DNA of 64,000 nt from Hermatobates lingyangjiaoensis. Lineage: Eukaryota; Arthropoda; Insecta; Hemiptera; Hermatobatidae. The stretch is from assembly GCA_026182355.1 (NCBI GenBank), contig JAPFBL010000363.1:62001-126000 (forward strand), written 5' to 3'. Below are positions 44,694-56,108 of this stretch, piece after piece (position 1 is the first letter of the stretch; the number at the start of each line of letters is the position of its first letter). A program made the position numbers and the translations under genes. A model generated the notes under the pieces. The model was not told where the DNA came from and did not search any database. It worked only from the letters and a program-made list of their open reading frames with translations.

Positions 44694-44910
44694 GCCAGAT
44701 TCTACATTGGGAACCCTAAATTTTTAAGTCAAGTGTATTTAGAGTAAACATCTTTAACAAGTACCTGGTATCGTATAGAAACCGACTGCTTAATGTCTGA
44801 GGTACAACGTATCCAGATTTTTTCATCTCTCGTAAAAAAATTGAAAGCCAGAGGGCGAATGGAACCAGGATCTCCCAGGACAGAGATGAGTATGCAAGCC
44901 AGTATCCTTG
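44694..44910 (-). mobile_element. tRNA-derived SINE, old and 3'-truncated
   Basis: ATTCTACATTGGGAACCC, ACAAGTACCTGGTATCG and TGGAACCAGGATC mark body and B-box complement. The head ends near 44910 (GCAAGCCAGTATCC). Strongly diverged. Confidence 0.75.
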
Positions 44911-45600
44911 CCAATTGTTACAGTCTTGAAAAGCAATTGTTTTTTTTTATCCGGTAATTTTGAAGGTTTATCAAGAAGTCATATATCAGTTTGTAGTATT
45001 TTTTTTTTCAGTTTTCCGCTCAGAGCACAAGTACGATGTTTGTCTGGGTTCAGTATTAAGTGGATTGTGGGAACCGAATACGGTTTAGGAAGGCCGGAAA
45101 ACACAAATCAGCCTGGAGTGTGAAAGTTAACGGTAACACTCTTCTGTTCATTGATACGTGTTCTCATCTTAAACCAGATTATTTTAATATTTAATTGTTA
45201 TTTGTTGTGTTTGAATGTTATCACGATTTTCACTTGAAGATAGTGTAATAGCCTACTTATTAGTCAAAATAGTAATTAGTCAAATATGTTGTAGACCTTT
45301 AAATCTGTTTTTCCTTTGTTGTCATTAATATTTAGAATCACGCTCTGTTACTGTGAGATCCATTTTTGGATTCAGAGCTAATATTCCTCAAGGATACAAC
45401 AGACTTTATGATAATATCAATCCACAAATAGTCTTTTCCTGTATAGCCATAAAATAATGGACTGTACTTGAGTCTGTTTATAAGTTGTTGAAGCTATATT
45501 TCGTAGTATATCCTGCCTAATCCCCATTCTGGTATCGAATACCGTCTTCAAATAATTCAATAGCATTTCATTCATATAATTGATATCATTAATAGCCATT
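44911..45600. other. Unique stretch
   Basis: Nothing recognised. Confidence 0.4.
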
Positions 45601-45602
45601 GA

Positions 45603-46000
45603 GTACTGCAGATGTAAGACGCCTATGGATAACTACTGTACGACTGACCTAGCAAACTCTAAAGGTTGTAGACAGCCTGTCTTCAGTTAAAGAAAGTTTG
45701 AAATGGATAATTTGGATAGCAAATGTAATACTGGCAAATCTTTGTCTAAGGCTTATAGACTACTGCTCTTGAGTACTGCAGATGTAAGACGTCTTTGGAT
45801 AGCTACTGTACGACTAACTCAGCAGAGTTCAAGAGTTGTAAACAGTCGGACGTACTGCAGATGTAAGACGTCTTTGGATAGCTACTGTACGACTAACTCA
45901 GCAGAGTTCAAGAGTTGTAAACAGTCGGACTTCTATTAAAAAAGAGTGGGGTGGATGATTTAGATGACCGTCTAGTATTAAATGTTGCATGAGTAAAATA
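45603..46000 (+). repeat. 79-bp tandem repeat plus a diverged upstream copy
   Basis: Units 45773-45851 and 45852-45930 (79 bp, starting GTACTGCAGATGTAAGACG) are identical. A diverged copy lies at 45603-45678. The sequences after the first and last copies (TTAAAGAAAG..GGATAATTTGGAT and TTAAAAAAGA..GGATGATTTAGAT) are also related, so the original unit was probably about 170 bp. Confidence 0.92.
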
Positions 46001-46044
46001 TCTTTAGATTATAAATATGGTACTGTCATATCTCACTCTAACTG

Positions 46045-46105
46045 TTATAGAATCCCTTCTTTCAACCATAACAAGAAGTCATCGTCAGAGTCAAATTCCA
46101 ACTGA
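46045..46105 (-). repeat. Family A arm fragment
   Basis: TTCTTTCAACCATAACAAG to CGTCAGAGTCAAATTCC. The minus strand keeps CTGACGA and GAAA (46060-46088), but no right arm exists. Confidence 0.6.
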
Positions 46106-46805
46106 AACCAAACATTTAGAAACATCTGGTAAGGAATTGATAGGAGTGGGAAGGACATAGTTACCTAACTTTTTACTGAAGTATGCGTGCTACGTTTTTG
46201 ATACAAGAGTAATAAATGGCCTACTACAGTGATAGTCTTATAGACTACTTTACAAACAAAAGCTCTTGGCTATATTTAAGTTCTCTTTTCATCTATGACA
46301 AAAGTCATACACGATGAATACCTATTGTCTTGAATTGATGCCACAAAAAAATCTTCTTACATTTGCTAAAAGTTAACGTCTGTAAATACAAAAATATACA
46401 TCTATTTAGATTCTAGAAAAACATTAAATATAGTTTGTAGAGTATAAAAAAATAATGAAGAGTTTTATAAATTCAGGATCACTGGAGTGTTGAGAAATGA
46501 CATTTGTAACTCTGTAGTAATTTCCAAAGGAATACTTCATCACCATCAGAAAATCAGAAAACCTGAGAAAAATGTTTAATATAATAATGAACTATACCAT
46601 AGTTCAATTTTTTTATTATTGTGAAGGTATTTATTTTGTCTGTTCTTTATAATTTGTAATTTTTATCATTTATTTATATTTTTTTATAGTAATACTAAAA
46701 GTTTAATCATAGATATAAAATAAAACAAAGAGTAATTCTGTTGTCGAAGGTGGTTATATTTGAGGAAAAAAAAAAGATTGGCAAAAAATAATAGGAGTGC
46801 TAAAG
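46106..46805. other. Unique AT-rich stretch
   Basis: Nothing recognised. Confidence 0.4.
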
Positions 46806-46807
46806 GG

Positions 46808-46990
46808 ATCCATGTTAAGCAGGTGGCTGGCGAATTGATTATCCCGCAAAAGAGGTTTTTCCTTCAATTTACTGCCGGCCATTAAACAAGCCACAGCGCG
46901 GAATACCCGGAGGAGCTGGATTTATCATCTTTAGCCGCATTGATGCGCTCTTCACTTCATTATTTACTCTACAAAAGAAACCAAGAGGAG
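46808..46990. other. Candidate conserved noncoding island (strongest)
   Basis: A sharply bounded, high-complexity block: GGCTGGCGAATTGATTATCC, CTGCCGGCCATTAAACAAGC, CACAGCGCGGAATACCCGG and TTTAGCCGCATTGATGCGC. CpG is frequent here compared with the flanks. All frames are short and unrecognised, so noncoding conservation is the likelier explanation. Confidence 0.4.
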
Positions 46991-47726
46991 AATTTTTCTT
47001 TCTTTTCTTTTACTTAGTTTTCCTCACCTTTAAAAAAAAAACTTGTAATAAAGTTTAAATGTGTTTACCAACTTAAAAAGGCATGTAACGTTCATTATTT
47101 TAAAGTTTAAGGGTAAATATTTTGCTATTGTGAAAAGTGCTTTATTTTAATCTTTAAAGATTCAGGAAAATTCATTATAAATTAACGTGCTTACAAATAT
47201 ACTGCGGTTTTTGAGAAAGAGTTAGTGAAAATTATCAGAAGGTACATTAATTTTCCATTAACTGATTCTGCATTAAATTTAATCAAGGACATATTAATAC
47301 AATAATACACGATTTATTCAAATATATTACAGTTGATAAAAATAGAACATTTAAGATCAGAAGAAACATTTGAATTACAAACAGTTAAGTCATTACACAA
47401 AACCGTTGCAACCCCTTTCTCAGGAAAAATACAATCTGATTTTTGACATGCACAATTTTGTTAGCTCTACGGAAGTATATTTGTTATTTAATCTGTCTGC
47501 ATTTTTCTTTTAAAAATTTCATTTAATTTGTATTGTAAACATTATATAAAGTAATTTCTTCAATAAATATAACTTTTTTTGGTTATTTATACTTTGTTTC
47601 TCAATAGCTTGCCATTTAAGCATCTGCCGTTGGACTTCATGCTATTGCTAATTGAATGCATGTTTTTGCGGCTGTGTTTTATCTTAAAGTAATTCAAAGT
47701 TACAAGATCGGGAAATTGTCAGTTTT

Positions 47727-47730
<4 letters not shown>
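46991..47730. other. Unique AT-rich stretch
   Basis: Nothing recognised. Confidence 0.4.
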
Positions 47731-47731
<1 letters not shown>

Positions 47732-47759
<28 letters not shown>

Positions 47760-47955
47760 AGATCAAACCACAATATGATATGGGAAAAAAAGAATATGAT
47801 CTTTCAACCACAACAAACGGTCTTCGTCAGAGTCCAAACCCAACTTCTGACGAAGACCGCTTATTGTGGTTGAATGATCTCAGTATTTTTTTTTACCATT
47901 TCATATTGTGGTTTGATCACTAATTGTTATTTCACATATTCATGTAAAATTTTGT
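47732..47955. repeat. Family A fold-back next to (TA)n
   Basis: (TA)n 47732-47759, left arm from 47761 (GATCAAACCACAATATG), right arm to 47918, tail TTATTTCACATATTCATG. The minus core (47802-47830) keeps its two boxes; the plus core has GAAT instead of GAAA. Confidence 0.85.
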
Positions 47956-48074
47956 TGTGTATACAATTGGCTTTGGTCTTAACATCGTATCTCTTTCATT
48001 TCTGGGAACAACGTTAGGGAAATCGAAATGTGCAAAGTACGTCCAAGTATCTATATTTCATTCATATTTCCTTC

Positions 48075-48078
<4 letters not shown>

Positions 48079-48128
<50 letters not shown>

Positions 48129-48282
48129 ATTTCACATAAACACATGAAATAATAATCGATGATCAAACCAGAATAGGAAATGGAAAAAAGTTGTTTTTTT
48201 GACTCTGACGAAGACCGCTTGTTACGGTTGAAATCGATGATCTTGTTTTTCCATTTCATATTGTGGTTTGATCATTGATATA
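48079..48282. repeat. (TA)n and family A fold-back with deleted left core
   Basis: (TA)n 48079-48125, then the tail GATTTCACATAAACACATG and a shortened left arm; the right arm has CTGACGA (48205) and GAAA (48230). The deletion removed the left arm core. Confidence 0.8.
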
Positions 48283-48294
48283 TATATAAATATA

Positions 48295-48460
48295 TAAATA
48301 GGGACTCCACTGAGTCGCCGCTCTGACTTCCTGCGAGACTCTTCGCCTCCTGATGACGACGATGGTAGAAATATAGAAGTGAGTTATTCTTGTGTTTATA
48401 TGTGCTATCCTTTTTTTAATTGGTTTTTATTTAAAAGTCCGTTGGACCGTTTATTTATAT
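48295..48460 (+). repeat. Family C right half
   Basis: CCTCCTGATGACGACGATGG, then AGAAATATAGAAGTGAG, and the one-sided end AAGTCCGTTGGACCG. A base change (GTA for GTC) breaks stem II. Followed by irregular TA sequence to 48505. Confidence 0.75.
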
Positions 48461-48505
48461 ATTATATATATATATTATTATATAATATTATATATATATT
48501 ATATA

Positions 48506-48717
48506 TTGTTTTCTTGAACGACCTTTGTACTGTGGCATGAATCAATTTCATAGTCGATCTTTCAAGTTTTCTCACCTTTGATTTAAATCTTTCTGGTACT
48601 AAGATTTTTCAAAGGTGAGAAAACTTGAATGATTGACTATGAAATTGATTCATGCCACAGTACAAAGGTCGTTCAACAAAACATGTATAAAAGAAGGATT
48701 GCTCCCCAAATTTACAA
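48506..48717. repeat. Family B palindrome, 68-bp arms
   Basis: Arms 48514-48581 and 48609-48676 differ at two positions, with a 27-bp spacer. The right flank AGAAGGATTGCTCCCCAA is the family B signature; (TA)n borders both sides. No hammerhead-like core is present in this family. Confidence 0.93.
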
Positions 48718-48755
<38 letters not shown>

Positions 48756-48930
48756 AACTTTAAATTACACAAAGCACGACACAGAAAAGAGAATACAAAG
48801 AAAACTTACAGAATTCAATATTTCGAACTGTTGTTCGTCATCAGGAGAGTAGACAAAAAGAGAGGACGAAGTGAGAGAGATCTCCCCACGTCGAAGAACG
48901 GAGCGCGAAACCGCTCCGTATATAGATATA
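48756..48930 (-). repeat. Family D left half
   Basis: ACTTTAAATTACACAAAGC through the core to GAGATCTCCCCACG, ending with the hairpin ACGGAGCG/CGCTCCGT around CGAAAC. The right arm is missing. Confidence 0.8.
48821..48844 (-). ncRNA. Hammerhead-like core, family D
   Basis: Minus strand: CTGATGA, unpaired C, perfect GAAC/GTTC stem II with loop AACA, GAAA, ATAT, U. Stem I is weak (two pairs). Confidence 0.35.
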
Positions 48931-49044
48931 TATATATTGTTTTCTATGAGTTGTCTGGGAAAGAAATATGATTCATTACAATGGTGACCAATAGAAGAGT
49001 AGCGTTTGTAGGTCCATGCGTTACTGCGCACGTATATATATACA

Positions 49045-49135
49045 TATCAACGTCCAAACCACAATAAGAAATGAGAAAAAAGACTACGATCTTTCAAGCA
49101 TAAGAAGCGTTGTTCGTCAGAGTTCAATCCCATTT
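49045..49135 (-). repeat. Family A left arm only
   Basis: CAACGTCCAAACCACAATAAG to GTTCGTCAGAGTTC. The two core boxes survive on the minus strand, but stem II has decayed. Confidence 0.7.
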
Positions 49136-49740
49136 TATTATTTGTATGTATGTAGGTGAATGTGTGTGTATGAATGAGTTGTATGAAGTGTTATATGAGA
49201 ATTTGAGAGAACTGGTGTAGTTTTGTTACTGGGGCTCTCAGTTTGACTTAAACCTCCAGTGACATTACAGTTAAATAATCTCCTTACTAACTATGACAAT
49301 CCATTTCCTTTTCATCAATTTCATTTTGTTCAATGTTGCAATGCGCTATCTAATCTTGACTAGTGTAACAACCACTTAAGGGATTTGAAGTGCGTTCTCT
49401 CCGTAGTAGTTTATTTCCCCTGTGGTTACCTGTCCAATTTTCTCCTTAAAATAACAGGCAGCTATTTCATCACAGCCAATTTTACAGTTAATTTCAGCAA
49501 AAAAAAAAAGAAGTCACGAGTTTATTAGCAATAGGTACTTGAATTTAACTGAATGAAACCACGTATAATTGGCACATTTAACTTGATGGTTTGGCACTTG
49601 TTTTATCAGATTTAAAAGAAGTCCTTTAGCTTTAAGCGACTTCAGTTTAAAGGTAGATTTTTATCGATTTAAGTAGTACACTTAAAAAGAAGGGATGTAT
49701 TAGTCATAAAAATTATATTATTGCATGATTTTAATGTTAA
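49136..49740. other. Unique stretch
   Basis: Nothing recognised. Confidence 0.4.
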
Positions 49741-49744
49741 AAAT

Positions 49745-49880
49745 TCCAGGCTAATGAATATTGGCGAGAAATGTGAATGTTTGCGGCCCGATTTCAGCGC
49801 GGTTCTGATTTTATCTCTTTCAGCTAACCTGTTCAATTGAACAGAAAGTCTTCAGCTTGTGATCCTGTCATGATAATCCA
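49745..49880. other. Candidate conserved noncoding island
   Basis: ATTGGCGAGAAATGTGAATG, TGCGGCCCGATTTCAGCGC and CTGTTCAATTGAACAG form a compact CpG-containing block without repeats. The last word is a 16-bp perfect palindrome near 49830. Confidence 0.35.
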
Positions 49881-51234
49881 AACACATTCGTTTGAGTATC
49901 AACTTTTTCTTTTCTTTTTATCCCTATTTTCTTTTTGTTTTTAATTATAAGTCTTAGCACGATATTAATGTTAAGCTTATTTTTGTATCATTTATTCAAT
50001 CGAATTGATATTTCACTATTCTTTATTATTCAAGATTCTAAGATTTTTTCTAGCATTCTAGTGATATCTTAAGATGAACTAAGAAAGAACGAACCATCGA
50101 ATATTTGTATGTATGTAGTGCATATTTTGTTTAGCAGTTCCATATCATAGGCTTAATGCTTTACAAAAAGTAAAACTATGACACTTGTTTGTTACCTGAA
50201 AGAGTGTAGTTCGTGGTTATGTCGCTTATATGGCAAGGGCTATGAAAGGAGGTCAAAACAGAAGATGAACTTCTATTGGGGTATGAGAGAGTTGGTTAAA
50301 GTTGGACCGGGATTATGCTCAGAGAAGGAGATTTAGAGGGGGCAGGTAACTTTTTATGTATTCTTTGGTGGTAATCAGAGGGATAAAGTGATCAATGAAC
50401 TCGCGTCTCAAATCATGTTTTATATCCACATCTTTGGTTTATGAAAACCTCTGGCTATAACAAAAGCACATTATTTCAGGATGATTCGGGTGTTGGTATT
50501 GCTCTTCGTTGCATTTATTTTCTAAAAATAAAACTAAAACATATATATATTTATATTTATAAATTGATCTTGGGTTAACCACAGCTGTGAACAGCTTGCC
50601 TTGTGCCACCGCTTAAAAGTGGATTAGCAGCTTCAATATACTCAACATTATCCTGGATAGCCTGTATAGTATTTATTTAAAGAACTACTTAGTATGACAT
50701 GCTACTGGCAGTTTAGTAATAATAGCTGTTAGGAAGAGATAATTTCTTTGTTCATAAATAAGTGGGTGGTTTCTTTTATTTCCAACGTCATTTTTAAATA
50801 TTTTTATTATTTTTCATTATTTTAAAAATGATAACAAGTATTTATAAAATAAATGGCTTAAGGATCACTAATTTTTCCTAATTTTATTCTCTGAAAGAAT
50901 TTTTTTCTATGACGTCATATAACGCCTCGAAATTTTAAAGCATTTAAAAGAAAAATAGATAACTTTTGAAATAGAAGTTATAAAAAATGTATTCCAGATT
51001 TTTTTATTTTAAAAATGATAACAAGCTTATATAAAAGAAATGACTAAACAGAAAGTTCAAAATCACTTAATTTTTTTTTAATTTTATTCCTTAAAAGCTT
51101 TTTTCTCAAAGAGGTTATCTAAGGGCCTCGAAATTTTAAAGAATTGTTATTTACTGTAGTGATTGATGTTAGATTGGACATTGTTTCACTTGATGTAAAA
51201 AGGATGAGTATGAATGTTGTTTTCTTTTGTTTTG
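49881..51234. other. Unique AT-rich stretch
   Basis: 50573-50640 (CAGCTTGCCTTGTGCCACC) is distantly repeated at 52177-52240. At 50820-51000 ATTTTAAAAATGATAACAAG occurs twice about 180 bp apart, each followed by similar sequence ending CCTCGAAATTTTAAAG (50924, 51126), an old tandem duplication. Confidence 0.5.
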
Positions 51235-51560
51235 TTGCGAATGTTGTTTTTGCCGCACAAAGTGATTTATATTTAGCCCCTGTTTGGCCAGATACAGCAA
51301 ACGGATGTTTACAGTTGAGGCCTTTTTTCCTTTAGAGAAAGTGGTTTAAAAGCAGGTCGATTAAGCCCAGTCAAGAGCAAGTGTGTGAGGGGTAATGCGC
51401 CTAATGGTCGGTCAGCCCTCACGAAATAAAGAGCCCGCCTTAGCCAATTAGGGGTGTCACTCAGCCTCCCCTGAGATCCAACCTCCTTCCCTTACTTACA
51501 CCCTTCTTTCAATTGCAGCCCCCTATGTCTTTAATTATTTACCTTCTCCCTTTTACACCT
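51235..51560. other. Candidate conserved noncoding island
   Basis: TTTTGCCGCACAAAGTG, CCCCTGTTTGGCCAGATAC and TTTAAAAGCAGGTCGATTAA, followed by GC-richer CCAATTAGGGGTGTCACTC. No frame recognised. Confidence 0.3.
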
Positions 51561-52298
51561 TAATCATCATCCCCCATTAAAAACTCCATCATTTTCATCT
51601 CAAAATAACTACAACAATCCCAATATGGTCATAAAATATTTATAATTTTTCCTTGAACCTCTTGTTTAAAACCATACTGTATACATATTATTATTATTAT
51701 TATTATTTGTAGAAGACTGTAGCACTGGATCTTAAAAAAAAACTGTTGTAGTTCCCCCTCCCTTCTGTACTAAAGTACACCAGCAGTTATCTTCAATGCC
51801 TCCAAGAAGCTCAGCAGTCTTGCTGGGTAGAGCAGTAATTGCTCCGTTTATAATACAGTAACCACTGTATCGTTCATCCTTTGCACGGATCTCTTAACAC
51901 CTTAGATTGGGCCTTGGATAAAATGAGGGGATTTGGAGATTAGGAAGGATGTGAAACAAAGGTGGTCAGACCCAGCCCCTGATCAAGTCCTCCTCTTTCG
52001 TTTGTCCCTGCATAGAGCAGGTTAACAGGGTAGCATGGTGAAGGCCGAAAGTCGGAGTTGATTGTTAGAGGCTATTAGAGGCGCTTAATCACTCCATTAC
52101 TATCCCTACTGTATTGATAACTGTAAAGCAAATTTATCTGAAACTTCATTGACAAGTACTTAGGTTATTATATTAGGTTACCCAGAACTATCCTTGATAG
52201 ATTGCCTTGTGGCACTTAAAAGTCGGTTAGAATCTCCTGTCCATATACACATATTTTAATACTCGAATTTGATAACATTTTGTCTGCTTTAATAAATG
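51561..52298. other. Unique stretch with (ATT)n
   Basis: (ATT)n at 51690-51707. 52177-52240 is the second copy of the distant repeat noted at 50573. Otherwise nothing. Confidence 0.45.
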
Positions 52299-52510
52299 TT
52301 GGTGTAAATCGGCAGCAAGTCTTCTTGTAATCAAATATTTCAGAATTTTGAGGATTCAGATTTCAGGATTTTTGAGCTGGTGGCCTCGATCTTGCGGGTG
52401 ATTTTTCGATCTTGTGGGAGTTTCCACATTAATTGCCCAACGGACATCAATTGATGCGAGCTTTCGACGATTATTATGTCAGGTAAAATTTTACTTGTGG
52501 ACGTCTGCTT
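52299..52510 (-). repeat. Family B relative, decayed
   Basis: TTGGTGTAAATCGGCAGCAA is the complement of 19541-19560, and TTTTTGAGCTGGTGGCCTCG matches 19170. The palindromic arms are replaced by AT-rich sequence. Confidence 0.75.
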
Positions 52511-54834
52511 ATATAAGGAAGACTATATATGACTGAGTCGCTCTATGTGGTTTTTAAAGTCGCTAGGATCATCATATGTGCTGGATAGTAAAGTTCATCG
52601 TACAGGGTGTGTTCACAATGCTAGTAACGCTATTTACCTCTTTTCGAAACATCAATTAGTCTTCCTTATATCAGTTTTTCAAATAACAAATATTCATCGT
52701 TCAATATTCTCGCCATAGTGGCGTTCTCGGCTCATGACGTAGTTATAGCAAGGACTCTATTATTTTAATATAACTGTATTTGCGGTAATTTTTCTTTCTA
52801 TTTGTTACTCTGAAAAACCAATCTGTTTGAGTGTTTAGTGGGTAGTTTGATAACATTATTGCAGCAGTTCCCATTACATTTCGACAGTTTAGTTGTCCTA
52901 TTTGCTGTTCACTACTTTCTTTCATAACGATTTAACCTCCTCTTCCTCCCATCAGTAGTATCAATGCACCTTTTTTAAGAAGTGGATTGAAAAGTATAGA
53001 AAACTTGTATATAACAAGTTTTCTTGTATAAAACAAGTCTGGCAATAGATTCTAGAACTTTTCTATTAATGCTACTAATGTTGACATGTCAAGAAAGGAG
53101 GTCAAGAAGATAGAAAATGTTTTTTAAAAGTCTAACGGAACTTGAAAAGGTTATTAGATTAAGTGCTTGTACAAGGAGACTTGGGTGTATAAATAGGTTT
53201 CTATCTTCGTTGTGGTAACTCAAGTGATGTAGTAATCAATGCATTCCTATCATAATCATGTTGCACATCGATTCACTTGCATGACTTTCCATCAAATTAC
53301 GGTCAGTCGAATGTATTGGGCATCCAATTTTAGCATCATACAGTGATTTATTGATTTTGATCCATTATAAACTGCAGTTCTTGAGCTAAAATTATTTTCA
53401 ATAAATACACTTTTTTATTGCACCATAAATATTGCCTCTGACATTTAAATAAATGAATTTGAAATTTCCATTGATATTTCAAAACATTTGGATTATTTTA
53501 AATGTTAAAGATATTTTTAGACTTTCATCTGAGTTGAATGACATCATAAAAGGAAAGTAATGACATTTAGGCATGCTTTAAATAGACACAGTAGGCTTAA
53601 AGTCTGAGAAACCTTGAGGTTACCTCTCTTTAAGTATGAGTTAACTTCTTATTGATATTTGAAGCGGCAATGGAAAATATTTGTTTAGTTATGTTAAAGA
53701 CAGCTTTCTCAAGTTTACTTTGCCAACATTCCCTGTATTCTTAACTTGACTAAAATCAACTTGGTATGGGTTCTTTAAAAGAAAATCCACTTACATCCCT
53801 TTTCCCTAGAAGCACTTATTTCCTGCTTCATCTTGTTTTATTTTATCATTTTATATAATTACAATATTTGTATCATATATATTTATGCATGATATAGCTT
53901 TTGTTGTTCAGTTATTCCTTCTTTGTTTTGTTTGCTCAAAATTATATCATTTCATAAATAACTTAGGCTGAAATTTTAACGTTTTGACTGGAATGAGGTA
54001 GATCTCTAATACAACTTATTTAGTAGCTAAAGTTCATTCTTTGACAGTTGAGGAATTTTGTTGTACTGTATCCCTCAATCATTCCCTGCCCCGCATACTC
54101 CTGGATTTTCCTGTCAGAGATGTTTTCATAATTTCTTTATCTTTATCAATTTCTTGAACAATTTTTTGTAGAAAAACGCTCACATTTACTTCATTTGGTG
54201 AATAATTTTAAAATAACAATATCAGTAAATATAATATGAAAAAATTGATTATGTACTATAGGTAAATAATTTTAAAAAAAACTGTCTAATTTCTTTATCT
54301 TCGTCTAACTTCTCGCACAAACTTCTCACACTTTATCACATGGTAAACAGTCCAAACTGTAAGTAAACATATGATCGTGGCGAACGGTACTAACACTTCA
54401 AAAAATTTTTTGAAATTAGAGAGCACGCGAAATGCAAAAATTTACACAAGTTGTAATAATCTATATATCTGATTGAGAAGAGAGTAATTTTACCTAAAAA
54501 ATGAAGCTGGCAAAGAATGCGGTGATTAAGCAGAGCTATAGGAGAAAGCACTGATGTGAGGAATGAAAAGTAATTAAAACAAGCTCCAAGTTGAAGGAAT
54601 GATGTATTGTTGATGCTATAATTTACTTGCAATGATAGATGAACAATGCCACGTGGGATGAACACTATTAAGACTCCTGTGGGTGGAACAAGAAAACATT
54701 CCTTTTTACTTCTAAATGGCCTCCTTGTCACTCCTACATACATCCTATTTGAAACCTCATTCAAAAACCAGATGTCTACAAGTACGGAATAATATGGAAA
54801 AAAAAATTAAAAAATAAAATATGTCGTGTTTGAT
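52511..54834. other. Unique AT-rich stretch
   Basis: Includes the longest open frame in the window, 124 codons on the minus strand (54390-54764, containing RMYVGVTRRPFRSKKE). Its C-terminal part is the Phe/Leu/Ile-rich type expected from AT-rich DNA and I recognise no family. Near 53015-53040 CAAGTTTTCTTGTATAAAAC has short local repeats. Confidence 0.35.
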
Positions 54835-54837
54835 TGA

Positions 54838-54995
54838 GATTAACATATGAATAGGTCTGGTGTTTGGAAGGTTTTGGTATGGCTGAAGCATGAGAGCCCT
54901 GGCCTGGGGACAATGGACCCAGCAGACTCAACCCGGATATTACAATATGCATGAGTTTTGGGGACTTTGTCTCCGGCCAGCTCTTAATACACGCT
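54838..54995. other. Candidate conserved noncoding island
   Basis: CTGAAGCATGAGAGCCCTGG, CAACCCGGATATTACAATAT followed by a POU-octamer-like ATGCATGAG, and TTTGTCTCCGGCCAGCTC. Sharply bounded against AT-rich flanks. Confidence 0.38.
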
Positions 54996-55264
54996 CACTT
55001 CTATTTCTAATTACAAATTCAAATTTACTTTAAGTTCATTCATCATTTAAATGGTTTTTTGGTGATCTCTGTTTAACCACTTCATTAGTGTATTTGAATC
55101 GTTATATATGACTCATTAAACCATTTTTATATTTAAATAACCGTAAGAATTTAACATTATTTATGCTATTTAAAATCTAAATTTATACAATACAACACTA
55201 TGTCTGTAAGTTTATATGTGTCAACACATAAAGTGTAATAATAACTCTAAACTATTAGTAATGA

Positions 55265-55475
55265 ATTAGTATTAGAAGTGAGTTATTCCTGTGACTACCT
55301 GTGTTCTATCTTGTTTTTAATTGGTCATATATATATATATATATATATATTGTTAAATAACGCCCCTGGAGAAATTGTGTAAGAAGCAGATACAAGCCAA
55401 ATATGGGGCGTTATTTAACAATATATGTTTAAATGAAGGACTGCTTCCAACTTTTACAAATATATATATATATAA
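55265..55475. repeat. Family C end, (TA)n, and family B palindrome
   Basis: 55269-55320 (GAAGTGAGTTATTCCTGTG) is a family C right end. (TA)n follows to 55346. Perfect 20-bp arms 55347-55366 and 55405-55424 then form a family B element, and GAAGGACTGCTTCCAAC before the next (TA)n is the family B right flank. Confidence 0.85.
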
Positions 55476-56108
55476 ATGTACTATAAATATACAGTCTTAC
55501 TTATCGACTATACACATAATGGAAACTATGTAGATTTTCTTTGATTTAGTACTGTACTGATGGACTTTTAAGATTTTACATATTTGGTTTCTGCATAAAA
55601 TTCGAAAAGTATATGATCTTATCAAATTTAATGTTGTTTTATTTCAACAAAGGTATTCTTATATATCTACATGTGTGAATCATTAGTAGCTTCATTTCTC
55701 ACACTTCTTTTGAATTCAGGTTAATCAGTGCCCTCGGGTGTAGAGAGCTCCAGCAAGACAAGTCGAGACTTGAGTTATTGTTTTATCAAAAATAATCATT
55801 TGTTACTTATAAATAGCTAGAAGCGATTTACATAATAGTTCAAGCTGTTCAACACTTTCGACTCTTCATTGCAACATGCAGCTTGTGTAGTTTTTTTTTG
55901 TGTTCCTTTCAGGAAGCAATAAGACTGTCGAATGATCCAAAAGTCAACATTTGATGCTAGTGTTTTCTTTATTAACTTGTTTTAATTCTATACAGAATGC
56001 ACTTTACTCGAACATGCTAAGCTAATTGTCAGCGTGCCTTATTGAAAAACCATATATCTGGCGAATAAAAAAAAATTAAATTGAATATCTATTAGAGATT
56101 CTTGAAAA
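55476..56108. other. Unique stretch
   Basis: Nothing recognised. Confidence 0.4.

Noticed and set aside
54390..54764. Longest open frame (124 codons, minus strand) as a gene
   Set aside because: Hydrophobic Phe/Leu/Ile/Ser bias expected from AT-rich DNA, no recognisable domain, no splice or neighbouring exon evidence.
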